From Methylocapsa aurea (lineage in GTDB: Bacteria; Pseudomonadota; Alphaproteobacteria; Rhizobiales; Beijerinckiaceae), in assembly GCF_000746085.1 (NCBI RefSeq), contig NZ_JQKO01000012.1, forward strand, positions 1-64,000: DNA of 64,000 nt, written 5' to 3'. A model generated the notes under the pieces. That model had not been told where the DNA came from. It was given only the letters and a program-made list of their open reading frames with translations, and searched no databases. Both the position numbers and the translations under genes were made by a program. How positions within the stretch are numbered: position 1 is the first letter of the stretch; each line of letters starts with the position of its first letter. Below are positions 17,911 to 27,323 of this stretch, one piece after another.

Positions 17911-18239
17911 TGCGGCTCGAGGCGATCGTCACCCGCTTTCCCGATCTCGAGGTAGTGGAGCTTGCCGCCTGGATCGAACGCGGCTGGGTCCGGCCCGAAC
18001 CGGCCGGGCCGGAAGACTGGATCTTTCAAGAGATCGACATCGCCCGCATCCAGCTCATCTTCGACCTGCGGCGCGATATGGGCGTTTCGGAGGATACCGC
18101 GCCGCTGGTCCTCTCCCTCATCGATCAGGTTTACGATCTGCGCGCGACCCTCAAGGCCCTGACTCGCGCTCTGGAAGGCCAACCGCCGGAGGTTCGCGCC
18201 GCCCTGCTCGCCGCCATCGCCGCGCGCCCGAAGCCTTAA
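17907..18239 (+). CDS. cbpM: CbpA modulator CbpM (MerR-like)
   Basis: A 110-residue MerR-like helical protein of the CbpM family, which binds and inhibits the CbpA J domain. Its short N-terminal helix-turn-helix-like part (VVELAAWIERGWVRPE, QEIDIARIQLIFDL) is followed by an alpha-helical tail. The ATG at 17907 overlaps the cbpA TGA in an ATGA arrangement with GGAGG upstream, so both are made together. The position and size leave little doubt despite modest sequence signals. Confidence 0.85.
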   Translation: MMRLEAIVTRFPDLEVVELAAWIERGWVRPEPAGPEDWIFQEIDIARIQLIFDLRRDMGVSEDTAPLVLSLIDQVYDLRATLKALTRALEGQPPEVRAALLAAIAARPKP

Positions 18240-18434
18240 GGGACCGCCACGATCCCGCTCGCGACAAGCCGCAGAATACTCGGGACATGCTCCAACGCCT
18301 CGAACCGAAGCATGTCCCGATCGATCAGGACGCGCGCTCGGCGTCAGGTCCGAAAAAGGCCGTAGGTCTTTGAGACAACATGATGCAGAATAAAGAAATT
18401 CGGGCAAGATTGCTCGGGCATTTCCCTATTGCCG

Positions 18435-18536
18435 GAGCATTTTCGAGCGAAGTGGATACCGGTTCGCGTTAAGAAAATACGACAAAACAAAGACCTAGAG
18501 CTGCTTTCTGATTCCGCCGAAACTGAAAGCGCTCCA
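18435..18536 (+). repeat. Type A palindromic repeat (copy 2)
   Basis: GAGCATTTTCGAGCGAAGTG ... CTGAAAGCGCTCCAG. This is a full-length copy with degenerate outer TA bases. It ends 18 bases before the PAP2 phosphatase start, so it sits in the promoter or leader of that gene. Confidence 0.9.
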
Positions 18537-18554
18537 GCTTCCAGACGAGGGCCC

Positions 18555-19139
18555 ATGACATTGGCCGCTTTCGGACGGCAATCGATTTCCGCCTGTGAAA
18601 GAGCGGATCTCCTGCTCGTGCGCTGGTGTGCGCGCTCTGCCCGGCCAAGACTCTTCCGCGCTTCCGCCATCGCCATAAGCTGGATGGGAAACGGCTGGAT
18701 TTACCCAGCCTTGGGCAGCTCCTGCCTGGTGCTGGGAGGACCGAGGGCGCTTGCCGTGATCTGGGCTGGCGCCTTGAACGCCACGATCCTCCATTGCGTC
18801 TATCCGCCGCTGAAGCGTTGGATGTCGCGGCCGCGTCCCTTCCAGAAGGCTCCCGATCTCAAGTCCTTGCTCGCCGCGCTCGACGAGCACTCGTTCCCAA
18901 GCGGCCATGCGATGACGCTGACTGGCGGGCTGGTGCCGATCGTCCTGGTGTTTCCCGAAGCGCTTTCGATCTGCCTTGTCCTTTGGGCGGCGATGGCATG
19001 GGCGCGCCTTGCCGCCGCGCATCATTACCCCAGCGACGTCCTGGCGGGCTCTGGGCTGGGGATGCTCGTGTCCTATCCGGTGTCAAGCCTCTCGCTAAGC
19101 TTTGGCGCGCTGATTGTCAGCCTCTTTGGCGGAGCGTGA
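18555..19139 (+). CDS. PAP2-family phosphatase
   Basis: A 194-residue membrane phosphatase of the PAP2 superfamily. The three signature motifs are present: KRWMSRPRP, then PSGH (HSFPSGHAM), then RLAAAHHYPSDVLAG with the catalytic His and Asp. Several hydrophobic segments place it in the inner membrane. Likely substrates are lipid phosphates or undecaprenyl pyrophosphate; the exact one is not determined. The ATG at 18555 has GAGG five bases upstream; the longer frame from 18429 merely reads through a type A repeat. Confidence 0.88.
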   Translation: MTLAAFGRQSISACERADLLLVRWCARSARPRLFRASAIAISWMGNGWIYPALGSSCLVLGGPRALAVIWAGALNATILHCVYPPLKRWMSRPRPFQKAPDLKSLLAALDEHSFPSGHAMTLTGGLVPIVLVFPEALSICLVLWAAMAWARLAAAHHYPSDVLAGSGLGMLVSYPVSSLSLSFGALIVSLFGGA

Positions 19140-19243
19140 CCACAGCGCGTCCTGATCCGATCTCATCGGATCGAAAAGGCATCGCTCTCAAGCGGGCATA
19201 GATCGTCCGGGCTGCGCCGCGCCGCCGCCAAAAACCAAGGCTT

Positions 19244-20020
19244 TCATTCGCGGTAGAACCAGTAGCCCGGCCAGTCGTAGTGGCTGTGCAGCTGCTGTTC
19301 GTAGGAGTGATCGACCATTTCGACGGAGTCCCAGGGCGGACTCGCCTTGACCTGATCGCGCGTGATGTTCAGCTCGATATGGCGATCCGTCCAGTCGATC
19401 TCGCGCACCGCATAAGGCGCGATCAGGACATGCTGTCCCGGCCACCAGTTCCTAGTGTCGACGCCAAGGTAGCGGATGTCCCAATTGGCGTGATCGAAGA
19501 CGAAATTCTCGATATGGCCGATTTCGCCATCGGTGGCGTGGATATGATAGCCGGTGACCTCCGTCGTGCTGCGGAGATGCGGATCCGCGTCTTCGGGAGG
19601 AGCGACGGCCTCAGCCGCCTCCTCGGGCGGGAGGCCTCCCACCAGCGGCGGCGGCGAAAACGGCGTGGCGATCGCGCCAAGGCCGAAATAGCTGCTGCCC
19701 CAGGCGGGATCCCAGCCATAGTAATCGTAAAGATGAGCTTCCATCTGACGCGACACCGGCTGGTGATCGAGGAAGTCCGGGCTCTTCTCGACTTCCGCCT
19801 TGGTCAGCTTCACGGCGATCGATTGCCGCACCGGATCGGGTTCCGCGAGCGCCGAGGGATGGAGCAAAATTTTCCGCCCCGGCAGCCACTCGCCGGGTTC
19901 GAGGACCAGCCATCTGATCTTCCAGCTCTGATCGTCAAAGAGGAAATCGCCGACCGTCCCTATCGCGCCGTCGCTGGCCTCGACGGCGTAACCCTTGAGC
20001 GTTGATTCGACGAACAGCAT
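19244..20020 (-). CDS. Tandem PRC-barrel domain protein
   Basis: A 258-residue protein with two PRC-barrel domains: residues about 5-75 ([20 protein letters not shown]) and about 150-235 ([20 protein letters not shown]). They are joined by a Pro/Glu-rich linker ([16 protein letters not shown]). PRC barrels occur in photosynthetic reaction centre H subunits and in RimM; stand-alone two-domain forms are common in alphaproteobacteria and of unknown role. The start at 20020 has GAGGAAGG upstream. Confidence 0.85.
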   Translation of the reverse strand: MLFVESTLKGYAVEASDGAIGTVGDFLFDDQSWKIRWLVLEPGEWLPGRKILLHPSALAEPDPVRQSIAVKLTKAEVEKSPDFLDHQPVSRQMEAHLYDYYGWDPAWGSSYFGLGAIATPFSPPPLVGGLPPEEAAEAVAPPEDADPHLRSTTEVTGYHIHATDGEIGHIENFVFDHANWDIRYLGVDTRNWWPGQHVLIAPYAVREIDWTDRHIELNITRDQVKASPPWDSVEMVDHSYEQQLHSHYDWPGYWFYRE

Positions 20021-20162
20021 GGCGGAATCCTTCCTCAATAAGTCTTTTCTATCCGGTCTATCCGGCGGCGCGTTCGCCCTCGTCCGGATCTTGTCACTGC
20101 GGCGGGGTCTTTTTGTCAATGCGTCATTCGCCGACCCCATTGTCGAAGCGGCGAGCGCCCCG

Positions 20163-20888
20163 CTACTCTGGCGGCGCCGGCCGGGCGCGTTGATTGTAGA
20201 GGATCTTGGCCCGGCGCTCCTGTTCCTCCTGCGATAGATTGGCGTTATCGGCGCCGAGCTCCGCCCCGACCGCCATGCCGCGCTGAACCGCCGGCCGCGC
20301 CGCCACGGCCTCGAGCCAGCGCTTGAAATATTTAAACTCGTTGATGTCCTGGCCTTGAGACTCCCAAAGCGCGGACCAGGGATAGGAGATCATGTCGGCG
20401 ATCGTATAATCCGCGCCGGCCAAATAGGGCCGGTCGTAAAGCCGATTGTTCAACACGCCATAAAGGCGGTTCGCCTCGTCGGTGTAACGGCGCACGGCAT
20501 AGGACTGATCCCCTTGCGTGTCGCCAAGCCGCCGGAAATGGCCGCATTCGCCGAGCTTTGGACCCTGATTGGCGGCCTGCCAGATCACCCATTGCGCTGC
20601 TTCATATTTCTGATGGAGCTCCTGCGGCCAAAACAGGCCGGTCTTTTCCGCCAGATAGAACAGGATGGCGGCGGATTCGAAAACGCTGACCGGCGCGCCG
20701 CCGCCAAGTGGGTCATGATCGACGATGACCGGCATGCGATGATTGGGATTAAGGCGCAGGAAACTGTCGGAAAACTGGTCGCCCCGGCCGATATTGACCG
20801 GAACGATCGTGTAGTCGAGGCCCGACTCCTCGAGGAAAATCGTCACCTTCTTGCCGTTCGGGGTCGGCCAATAATAAAGATCGATCAT
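20163..20888 (-). CDS. Nu-class glutathione S-transferase (YfcG/YghU-like)
   Basis: A 241-residue GST-fold protein. An N-terminal thioredoxin-like domain starts [15 protein letters not shown], with the TPNGxK motif of nu-class enzymes, and a glutathione-binding [16 protein letters not shown] follows. The all-helical C-terminal domain includes [13 protein letters not shown]. Nu-class enzymes act as disulfide-bond reductases on glutathionylated or small disulfides. It is a single gene; a type A repeat lies just upstream at 20932. Confidence 0.88.
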   Translation of the reverse strand: MIDLYYWPTPNGKKVTIFLEESGLDYTIVPVNIGRGDQFSDSFLRLNPNHRMPVIVDHDPLGGGAPVSVFESAAILFYLAEKTGLFWPQELHQKYEAAQWVIWQAANQGPKLGECGHFRRLGDTQGDQSYAVRRYTDEANRLYGVLNNRLYDRPYLAGADYTIADMISYPWSALWESQGQDINEFKYFKRWLEAVAARPAVQRGMAVGAELGADNANLSQEEQERRAKILYNQRARPAPPE

Positions 20889-20931
20889 GGATGCGCTCCG
20901 AATGTGGGGGCGCCGGCGCGGACGCCGCCCT

Positions 20932-21035
20932 TAGAGCATTTTCGAGCGAAGTGGATGCCGGTTCGCGTTAAGAAAATGCGACAAAACAAAGACCTAGAGC
21001 TGCTTTCTGATTCCGCCGAAACTGAAAGCGCTCTA
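20932..21035 (+). repeat. Type A palindromic repeat (copy 3)
   Basis: A full-length copy flanked by TA on both sides (CTTA-GAGCATT ... GCGCTC-TAGA), upstream of the GST gene and of the rightward CDP-archaeol-synthase-like gene. Confidence 0.92.
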
Positions 21036-21177
21036 GATAGGAGACCCTATCGCCTCGAGCCTACATCTTTTGTGACTCGCTGAAACAGCGCCGGGTTCAA
21101 CAGATAATGATTGGCAATTGGCGCGCGTAAATCCATGATCGGGATACTCGGAGGGGCAGTCGAGGGGGGAATGTCGG

Positions 21178-21666
21178 ATGCCGATTTGGCCCATTGTTCA
21201 GGGGCTCACGCTCGTCATGGTGGCGAATGGGACCCCGCTCCTGGCGAAGAAAGTTTTCGGCGCGTGGGGCGCATGGCCGCTCGACTTTGGCGCCCGTTTT
21301 GTCGATGGCCGCCCGCTTTTGGGAACATCCAAGACCATCCGCGGCTTGCTGCTCGCGCTCGTCGCGACCGCGGGCGCGGCGCCGCTTCTTGGCCTTCCCT
21401 GGCAGGTCGGCGCGCTCGCAGGCGCCGCCGCGATGGCCGGCGATCTTCTCTCCAGCTTCATCAAGCGGCGGCTCGGGCTGGCGCCCGAAAGCATGGCCCT
21501 TGGACTCGACCAGGCGCCCGAATCCTTGCTTCCGCTACTCGCATGCAAAAATGACCTCGGCCTCGCCACGACCGATGTCCTGGCCGCCACCGCCTTATTC
21601 TGGGCCGGCGAATTGGCGCTGTCCCGAGCGCTTTACGCGCTGAACATCCGCGACCGGCCCTATTGA
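21178..21666 (+). CDS. CDP-archaeol synthase-like (CarS/DUF46) membrane protein
   Basis: A 162-residue membrane protein of the CDP-archaeol synthase family, known from archaea as a CTP-dependent cytidylyltransferase for ether lipids. Family motifs are present: ANGTPLLAKKVFG, DGRPLLGTSKTIRG, GDLLSSFIKRRLG and LDQAPESLLPLL. Four to five hydrophobic segments are visible. Bacterial homologues exist, but their substrate is unclear; a CdsA-type role on an unusual lipid is possible. The gene converges on the metallophosphoesterase gene with only 16 bases between stops. Confidence 0.82.
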   Translation: MPIWPIVQGLTLVMVANGTPLLAKKVFGAWGAWPLDFGARFVDGRPLLGTSKTIRGLLLALVATAGAAPLLGLPWQVGALAGAAAMAGDLLSSFIKRRLGLAPESMALGLDQAPESLLPLLACKNDLGLATTDVLAATALFWAGELALSRALYALNIRDRPY

Positions 21667-21682
21667 CGGGAACACGCGCGGC

Positions 21683-22675
21683 CTATCGGGATGAGACCGC
21701 GATGGGCGGGGCGCTCCGCTCGAGCCGATGCAGGGTGATCTCGGGCGCGCAGTTCAGCCGGACCGCGACGACGCTCGATCCAGCGCCGACCGACGTATAG
21801 CCGGCCATCTCATTATATTTCCAGGCCCCCGACCCGAACGCCCTCGGCAGCGCCGAATCAAGGGTGATCGGAATGGCGCCGGGGAGGCAGATCTGTCCGC
21901 CATGCGTGTGGCCCGAAAGGAGCGCGCTGAAGCCGGCGTGGGCGGCCTGGCGGTAAATCTCCGGGGTGTGCGACAGCAGGATCGAGTAGGCGCCGGGAGG
22001 AATGCCGGCCGCGGCCTTCTCGATATTGTCGACCCGAAAGAAATGAGCGTCGTCGATCCCGGCGAGATAGATTTGCTGGCCCTGCCGGACGATGGTCTCG
22101 GCCTCGTTCAGAAGCATCCTGATGCCCATGTCCTCGAGCGCGGGAAGCATCAAGATCGTGTCGTGATTGCCGAGAACGCCATAGACCGGCCCCTTGAGAT
22201 GGGCATGCACGAAGGAGACGCCCTTGAGAGCCGCCTCGAACGGGCCGTAAGTCTCGCCCCGATAGTCGCCCGTCAGCACGCAAATATCATAATCGAGCCC
22301 CGCGACGAGTTCGACGAGCCGGTCCATCGCGGGCCGGCTCATATCCGTGTGCAAATCGCTGAGATGGAGGATGGTAAAGCCGTCGAAGGCCGGCGGGAGC
22401 CATGGCGACGCGATAATATTATGGCGCAGTTCGACTTGGCTCGCGTTTTTGCGCGCGCGCCGATAGAGGCCAGCGAGCCAAAGCGCGCCCTTAATGGCCG
22501 AGGGCGCCAACAAAAAATTTTCGATATGGAAAAAATTCAACCCCTGACCGAAAGCTTGGGCCTCGTGATCCTGCTCGATGCCGATCCGCTGGCGCGCATG
22601 CACTCTTCCCAGGCGGCCCTCAAGCCGGTCGACGATTTCGCGGTGTTTCAGAGCCAATCCCTTAATGCTGGCCAT
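21683..22675 (-). CDS. Calcineurin-like metallophosphoesterase (YkuE/LpxG-like)
   Basis: A 330-residue phosphoesterase with the full metal-binding set: SDLHTD, TGDYRG, LGNHDT, LLSHTP and SGHTHGGQ. An N-terminal helical stretch (about residues 45-75, FFHIENFLLAPSAIKGALW) could act as a membrane anchor, as in YkuE/LpxG-type enzymes. LpxG hydrolyses UDP-2,3-diacylglucosamine; whether this protein does cannot be read from sequence. AGGAG lies six bases before the ATG. Confidence 0.85.
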   Translation of the reverse strand: MASIKGLALKHREIVDRLEGRLGRVHARQRIGIEQDHEAQAFGQGLNFFHIENFLLAPSAIKGALWLAGLYRRARKNASQVELRHNIIASPWLPPAFDGFTILHLSDLHTDMSRPAMDRLVELVAGLDYDICVLTGDYRGETYGPFEAALKGVSFVHAHLKGPVYGVLGNHDTILMLPALEDMGIRMLLNEAETIVRQGQQIYLAGIDDAHFFRVDNIEKAAAGIPPGAYSILLSHTPEIYRQAAHAGFSALLSGHTHGGQICLPGAIPITLDSALPRAFGSGAWKYNEMAGYTSVGAGSSVVAVRLNCAPEITLHRLERSAPPIAVSSR

Positions 22676-22882
22676 GCGGGCTCCTGCTGGAAATCCTCTC
22701 GGAGCGATTTCCGCAGGGCGGAAAAGCGCAAGGTCTTACGCGCCAACTCATTGCGCGGCGGCCTCTCGATCGAATAACTGATAACGGCGAGCTTAGATCA
22801 TTTGTCTGTGGATTATTTTATTTCAACCTCCCTCTTTCGCAAAAAAATGCCGCTTATGCGGGAGGAAGATCGACTTGCCATC

Positions 22883-23326
22883 TCACTCGCGCCGCATCGG
22901 CGAGAGGCGCATTAAGACGATGCCGGACGCATCGCGCAACAGCAGCGTCGAACCTTCGAACGAATAGGACCGGGCCGCGCCAAGAGCCTCGAGGAAGCGG
23001 TTTTCCTGAGCCATGACCGCTGGCGGGCAGGCCATTTTGGTCGAGAGAAGCCGACCAAAGGTCAACTGGCTTTCGGCGATCTGCGCGCTTCCCCCAAACC
23101 GGTTGCAGCCGGCATTGCCCGACGCCCGCCCCGCTTCGATGCGCAGCGTAGATTGAAGATTATCGATCACCCCGAGCCGGCCAATGTCCTCGGCAACCCA
23201 AGTCACCGATTCCAGAACCGGAGCGGGCTGGGCGCGGGCCTCGGACACCAGGAGAGCCAAGGCAAACCCGCAGGCCAAGCCGCGCGCTAAAGCCAAGCCA
23301 ATCCCAGGAGCGATCTTGTTTCGCAT
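22883..23326 (-). CDS. Exported META-domain protein (HslJ-like)
   Basis: A 147-residue protein with a signal peptide ending SEARA and a single META domain. Family features are the SGNAGCNRFGGSAQI segment, LSTKMACPPAVMAQE and a final LLLRDASGIVLMRL strand. META proteins such as HslJ are envelope proteins associated with stress resistance; the function is poorly defined. The start at 23326 has GAGGAAG six bases upstream; the longer frame to 23422 is not supported. Confidence 0.85.
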   Translation of the reverse strand: MRNKIAPGIGLALARGLACGFALALLVSEARAQPAPVLESVTWVAEDIGRLGVIDNLQSTLRIEAGRASGNAGCNRFGGSAQIAESQLTFGRLLSTKMACPPAVMAQENRFLEALGAARSYSFEGSTLLLRDASGIVLMRLSPMRRE

Positions 23327-23553
23327 CTCGGCTTCCTCGCCTGGCGGCCCTGTTCGAGCTGGCCAAAGCCTTCGACTTTGAACGCCAGCCGCAGTCTTAT
23401 ACCGCCGAGCGGCGGCTCCCAATAGTTTGTTTCCAATTGCTCCTTATCGATAAAATAACCCGGTTGATTGGGGTTGCGATTTCCGGGTCGAGGACGCATT
23501 TTGGCGACGCAATATTGCCAGCGCGCGAGCCGCTGCAAGAGGAGAGCCGGAAC

Positions 23554-24483
23554 ATGGCGGGAATATTCGGCCAAGGCGCGGACCAGGCCAAGCCGCGGGG
23601 CGCCGCCGAGGGGCCGGAGGGACCTCTCGTCAAGGACGCGACCTTCGAGAGTTTCGGCGCCGACGTCATCGCGGAATCGGCGCGCCAGCCTGTTCTGGTC
23701 GATTTCTGGGCGCCCTGGTGCGAGCCCTGCAAGCAGCTTGGCCCGATTCTTGAGAAAGTGGTGAATGCCGCCGGCGGAAAGGTCAAGCTCGTCAAGATGA
23801 ACATCGACGAGCATCCGCAAATCGCCGGCAGGCTCGGGGTGCGCTCGATCCCGGCGGTAATCGCTTTTCAGCGCTCGCAGCCGGTCGACGGCTTCGTCGG
23901 CGCCCTGGCGGAATCCGAAGTCCGGGGCTTTATCGAGCGGCTCGCTGGCCCCTTGGGCGAGGAGGAGGACCTTCTGGCCGAGGCCGAGGCGCTGCTCGCC
24001 GCCGGCGATCCCGCTTCGGCGGCGGAGATCTTCGCCGCAATCGTCAAGGAAAACCCGAACGAATTCGCCGCCGTCGCCGGGCTCGCAAAGATCTTCACCG
24101 CCGCCGGCCAAATCGAAAGCGCCAAGACCATTCTGGCCTCGGTCCCGGCGAGCGGCGAGCGCGATCCGGCGATCGTCGCCGCCAAGGCGGCGCTCGATCT
24201 TGCCGAGCAAGCCGCCGCCCTCGGCGATTTTTCGGACCTGATCCGCAAGATCGAGGCCGACCCCGCCGATCATCAGGCGCGATTCGATTACGCGATCGCC
24301 CTCAACGCGCAGAACCGGCGGGAGGAGGCGGCGGCCGCCCTTCTCGACATCATCAAACGCGACCGGGCCTGGAGCGAAGACGGCGCCCGCAAGCAATTGC
24401 TGCAGTTTTTCGACGCCTGGGGGCCGATCGATCCGGCGACGATCGGCGCGCGGAAAAAACTGTCGTCGCTGCTGTTTTCTTAA
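23554..24483 (+). CDS. cnoX: Thioredoxin-TPR protein CnoX/YbbN
   Basis: A 309-residue protein. The N-terminal thioredoxin domain has redox motif WAPWCEPCK (C56, C59), and the C-terminal TPR-like helices contain repeated LLAAGDPASAAEIF-type segments. CnoX is a chaperedoxin that protects cysteines and hands clients to GroEL. E. coli CnoX lacks the first cysteine, while this one keeps the full CxxC and could be an active oxidoreductase. The start at 23554 has GGAG upstream. The hydrolase, Lon-domain and Trm112 genes follow on the same strand. Confidence 0.88.
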   Translation: MAGIFGQGADQAKPRGAAEGPEGPLVKDATFESFGADVIAESARQPVLVDFWAPWCEPCKQLGPILEKVVNAAGGKVKLVKMNIDEHPQIAGRLGVRSIPAVIAFQRSQPVDGFVGALAESEVRGFIERLAGPLGEEEDLLAEAEALLAAGDPASAAEIFAAIVKENPNEFAAVAGLAKIFTAAGQIESAKTILASVPASGERDPAIVAAKAALDLAEQAAALGDFSDLIRKIEADPADHQARFDYAIALNAQNRREEAAAALLDIIKRDRAWSEDGARKQLLQFFDAWGPIDPATIGARKKLSSLLFS

Positions 24484-24536
24484 AGGCCGGCGACGATCGG
24501 CCCGAGCCAAAGCCTGCGCGACCCGAGGGGAATGAG

Positions 24537-25259
24537 GTGACCGCGAAGACCTTCGTGCTGGCGCATGGCTCGTGGCATGGCGGATGGTGCTGGAGCCGCG
24601 TCGCGCAACGGCTGCGCGGCCTTGGCCACGCGGTCCACGCGCCGAGCTTTACCGGAATGGGCGAACGCGCCCATCTGTTGAACAAGGACATTTCCATCGA
24701 AACATTCGTCGAGGATCTGGTCCAGCTCATTGCGACGGAAGAGCTGACCGACGTCGTGCTGGTCGGCCACAGTTTCGGCGGCGTTCCGATCACCGGCGTC
24801 GCGGACCGCATCCCCGAAAAAATCGCCCATCTCGTCTATCTTGATGCGGTCGTGCCTGAAAGCGGCAAGAATGCTTTCTCGACATACCCCGCGCGGGAAG
24901 CGCAAGCGCGCATCGCCGCCGCCCAAGAAACCCATGCCGGTCTTGCGGTTCCGGCGCCGGACAACCTGCCCGCGGTTCTCGGGCTCGCGGAAGGAACCCC
25001 CGATTACGCCTGGGTCCGGCGCAGACTGACCCCGCATCCGCTCGGCGCCTATGCGACAGCCCTCACGCTGCGCGCGCCGGCCGGCAATGGCCTGCCCCGC
25101 ACCTATGTGCATTGCATAAAGCCCTCCTTTCCCTTGACCGAGGACTCGCGGCGGCGCGTGCGCTCCTCGCCGGGCTGGAACTGGGTCGAACTCGCAGCGC
25201 CCCATGGCGCCCCGATCACCAATCCCGACGAGGTCGCGCATCTGCTCTTGCAGATATGA
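24537..25259 (+). CDS. Alpha/beta-fold hydrolase (EstC-like)
   Basis: A 240-residue alpha/beta hydrolase. The oxyanion region is VLAHGSWHGGWCW, the nucleophile elbow is GHSFGG and the C-terminal catalytic His is in APHGAPITNP. It resembles the EstC/salicylate-esterase-like group with the WSRVAQRLRGLGH pattern. It starts with GTG (24537), preceded by GAGGGG, 53 bases after cnoX. The substrate is unknown. Confidence 0.85.
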   Translation: MTAKTFVLAHGSWHGGWCWSRVAQRLRGLGHAVHAPSFTGMGERAHLLNKDISIETFVEDLVQLIATEELTDVVLVGHSFGGVPITGVADRIPEKIAHLVYLDAVVPESGKNAFSTYPAREAQARIAAAQETHAGLAVPAPDNLPAVLGLAEGTPDYAWVRRRLTPHPLGAYATALTLRAPAGNGLPRTYVHCIKPSFPLTEDSRRRVRSSPGWNWVELAAPHGAPITNPDEVAHLLLQI

Positions 25260-25623
25260 TCCGCGCCGGCGCGCTCTATCGGCGCCCCAAGCTCCCCCAG
25301 ATTTCCCTTGCCAGGACCAAAAAGAGCGGCAATTGATTTTCCTAGGCCGCAAGGCATGGCGCGACGCCGGCAAGAGGTATATGAACGCGCCCGGCGCTGA
25401 TTGGTCAGGCGCCGCCGCAGGGGAAGTCGCGAGCGAAGCGGCCTCTGCTTCGAAGCATGACCGCCAAAATTTCGCTTTCGTCTCTTGCTATGGGTGAATT
25501 CTTGTGCGGTCCCTTCCTTGCTCGGCATCCTCCAGGCCCGGGCGGAATGGGCCTGGGCCGGCGCAACTTTAGCGGTTGTGGGAAAAAGGACAGGCGCGGG
25601 TTTCGGGAGGCGAGGAATTGGAC
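25260..25623. other. Intergenic region, 364 bases
   Basis: No supported gene. An 8-bp inverted repeat (CCAGGCCC at 25532-25539, GGGCCTGG at 25549-25556) may form a hairpin about 65 bases before the Lon-domain gene. Nothing else was recognised. Confidence 0.5.
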
Positions 25624-26292
25624 ATGAGCACGAACCAATCCTATCTGGGTCCGGATGACCTGCCGGCGGTGTTTCCGATTTTCCCGCTCGCCAAGGCGCT
25701 CTTGCTGCCGCGCGGCCAGTTGCCCCTCAATATTTTCGAACCACGCTATCTCGCCATGGTGGACGACGCCATGAAAGGCGCGCGGATCATCGGAATGATC
25801 CAGCCCGACCCGGCGGCGCCCGGTTCGCGCCTCGCGCCAAGCCTGTTTCCGGTCGGCTGCGCGGGACGCATCACCCAGCTCGCCGAAACCGGGGACGGAC
25901 GGTACCTGATCACCCTGACCGGCATCGCCCGCTTCAAGCTCGTTGAGGAAATCGCCGCGGTCACGCCCTACCGGCAGTGCCGCGCCGATTTCGGTCCGTT
26001 TTTCGTCGATTTCAGCCCGAGCGCGGGCGAGGATCAGGTCGATCGCGATGGCGTCTTGCGGACCTTGCGCGACTTCGCCGAAACCAACAATCTGCAGATC
26101 GACTGGCACAGCATCCACGAAGCGCCGAACGAAGCCCTGGTCAACGCCCTCTCGATGATGAGTCCCTTCGGCCCTAAGGAAAAGCAGGCGCTTCTGGAAG
26201 CGCTCGACCTCAAGGGCCGGGCGGATGTCCTGGTGGCGATCACTGAAATCGAACTCGCGCGCGGAAAAAACGAGCCGCCGCATCTTCAATAG
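25624..26292 (+). CDS. Lon N-terminal-domain protein (LON substrate-binding domain only)
   Basis: A 222-residue protein consisting of the Lon protease substrate-binding domain without ATPase or protease parts. Motifs are VFPIFPLAKALLLPRGQLPL and LNIFEPRYLAMVDDA near the start, and IGMIQPD and FPVGCAGRITQ in the middle. The stand-alone form is conserved in alphaproteobacteria next to a thioredoxin-TPR protein and a Trm112 protein, as here. The role is unknown. The start at 25624 has GAGG eight bases upstream. Confidence 0.88.
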   Translation: MSTNQSYLGPDDLPAVFPIFPLAKALLLPRGQLPLNIFEPRYLAMVDDAMKGARIIGMIQPDPAAPGSRLAPSLFPVGCAGRITQLAETGDGRYLITLTGIARFKLVEEIAAVTPYRQCRADFGPFFVDFSPSAGEDQVDRDGVLRTLRDFAETNNLQIDWHSIHEAPNEALVNALSMMSPFGPKEKQALLEALDLKGRADVLVAITEIELARGKNEPPHLQ

Positions 26293-26367
26293 GCTGCTTC
26301 GCCAAGGGGCATCCTGACGCCCATAGGCCAAACCTTTCGTTTCGCAACACTGACAGGGGACCGACCA

Positions 26368-26589
26368 ATGCCGGATAAGAATCAGAAGCCAAGCGCCGAC
26401 GCCGCGCCCGAATCGTCGCGGATCGACCCGAGGCTGCTCGAAATCCTGGTCTGTCCACGGACCAAGACAACGCTCGAATATGACGCGGACCGCCAGGAAT
26501 TGATTTCGCGGGCCGCCAAGCTCGCCTATCCGATCCGCGACGGCATCCCGATCATGCTGCCTGAGGAAGCGCGCCTGCTCGAGGGTTGA
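26368..26589 (+). CDS. Trm112/UPF0434 (YcaR-like) small zinc-ribbon-type protein
   Basis: A 73-residue Trm112-family protein. The core [17 protein letters not shown] ... [20 protein letters not shown] is typical, with a single Cys left of the ribbon as usual in the bacterial UPF0434 branch. In eukaryotes Trm112 activates methyltransferases; the bacterial role is not settled. AGGGGA precedes the ATG. It follows the Lon-domain gene by 75 bases and is probably co-transcribed. Confidence 0.9.
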   Translation: MPDKNQKPSADAAPESSRIDPRLLEILVCPRTKTTLEYDADRQELISRAAKLAYPIRDGIPIMLPEEARLLEG

Positions 26590-26963
26590 CGCGCCTTTCG
26601 ATCGGACCGGAGCGCGGATCGAGCTGATTTCAAAGCGGCTCTGGCTCTGCGTCTTGCGCAAACGCCTTGATCCCAAACTGTTCTGGCCCGCGCGAAGCTA
26701 TTTGGCGACGCGGGCCAGAACATGGTCGCACGTCAAAAGGCCTAGACTTTCGCGCGGTTCAGAGTTCTGACGCAGGTGAGGCCAGGGCGGCGCCGGATCA
26801 AAGCTAAGGCGGCGCGGTCATTCTCTTTCTCCGGCGGATCGCTGACGCGCTTGGAAAAGACCGCTGCGACGGGCGAGATAAGACAATCAAAATGGAATCG
26901 AAAACAGCCCGTCCAAGATGGATAGAAGGAGCTGAAATAGCAGTATTTTCAATAGGCCCCCGC
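26590..26963. other. Intergenic region, 374 bases, with a strong hairpin
   Basis: Apart from the hairpin at 26680-26721 nothing specific was recognised. The frame extending the cytochrome gene back to 26892 lacks a signal peptide at its start and is not used. Confidence 0.5.
26680..26721. terminator. 13-bp-stem hairpin, possible terminator of the Lon-domain/Trm112 transcript
   Basis: GTTCTGGCCCGCG (26680-26692) pairs perfectly with CGCGGGCCAGAAC (26709-26721) across a 16-base loop. No T-run follows, so an intrinsic terminator is uncertain; it could also be an RNA-stabilising hairpin. Confidence 0.45.
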
Positions 26964-27257
26964 ATGACGCGCGCCATTTTCCTCGCCGCCCTCGTTTCGA
27001 CCGCTCCGGCCTGGGCGCAACAGGTGGATCGCGACCTGATCTCCGGCTGCGTTCCCTGCCACGGCGCCGACGGCATCGCGAAATTCGGCGAAACGCCCAA
27101 TCTCGCCGGCCAAAACGCGCCCTATCTCCTCAATCAGCTGCGAGCGTTTCACGCGGGAAAGCGTTTGCACAAAGAGATGCGCTATATGAGCCGCCACATG
27201 ACGGAGGCGGAGATGGAGGCCATTGCGGCTTATTTTGCGAGTCTGCCGCCGAGGTGA
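26964..27257 (+). CDS. Small periplasmic cytochrome c (c553-like)
   Basis: A 97-residue class I cytochrome c. A signal peptide (MTRAIFLAALVSTAPAWAQ) leads to a single haem-binding CVPCH at residues 29-33, and a Met-rich segment MRYMSRHMTEAEM supplies the axial ligand. It resembles the small c553/c4-half cytochromes that shuttle electrons in the periplasm. The start at 26964 is chosen because it begins the signal peptide. It lies just before the cyd region, but bd oxidases take electrons from quinol, so its partner is elsewhere. Confidence 0.85.
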   Translation: MTRAIFLAALVSTAPAWAQQVDRDLISGCVPCHGADGIAKFGETPNLAGQNAPYLLNQLRAFHAGKRLHKEMRYMSRHMTEAEMEAIAAYFASLPPR

Positions 27258-27323
27258 CTTGCTTGGCGGCCAAAACGATTCGCTCCTGCCAGGCGACGTC
27301 GCATGCAGCGGAGTTTTTCGAGG

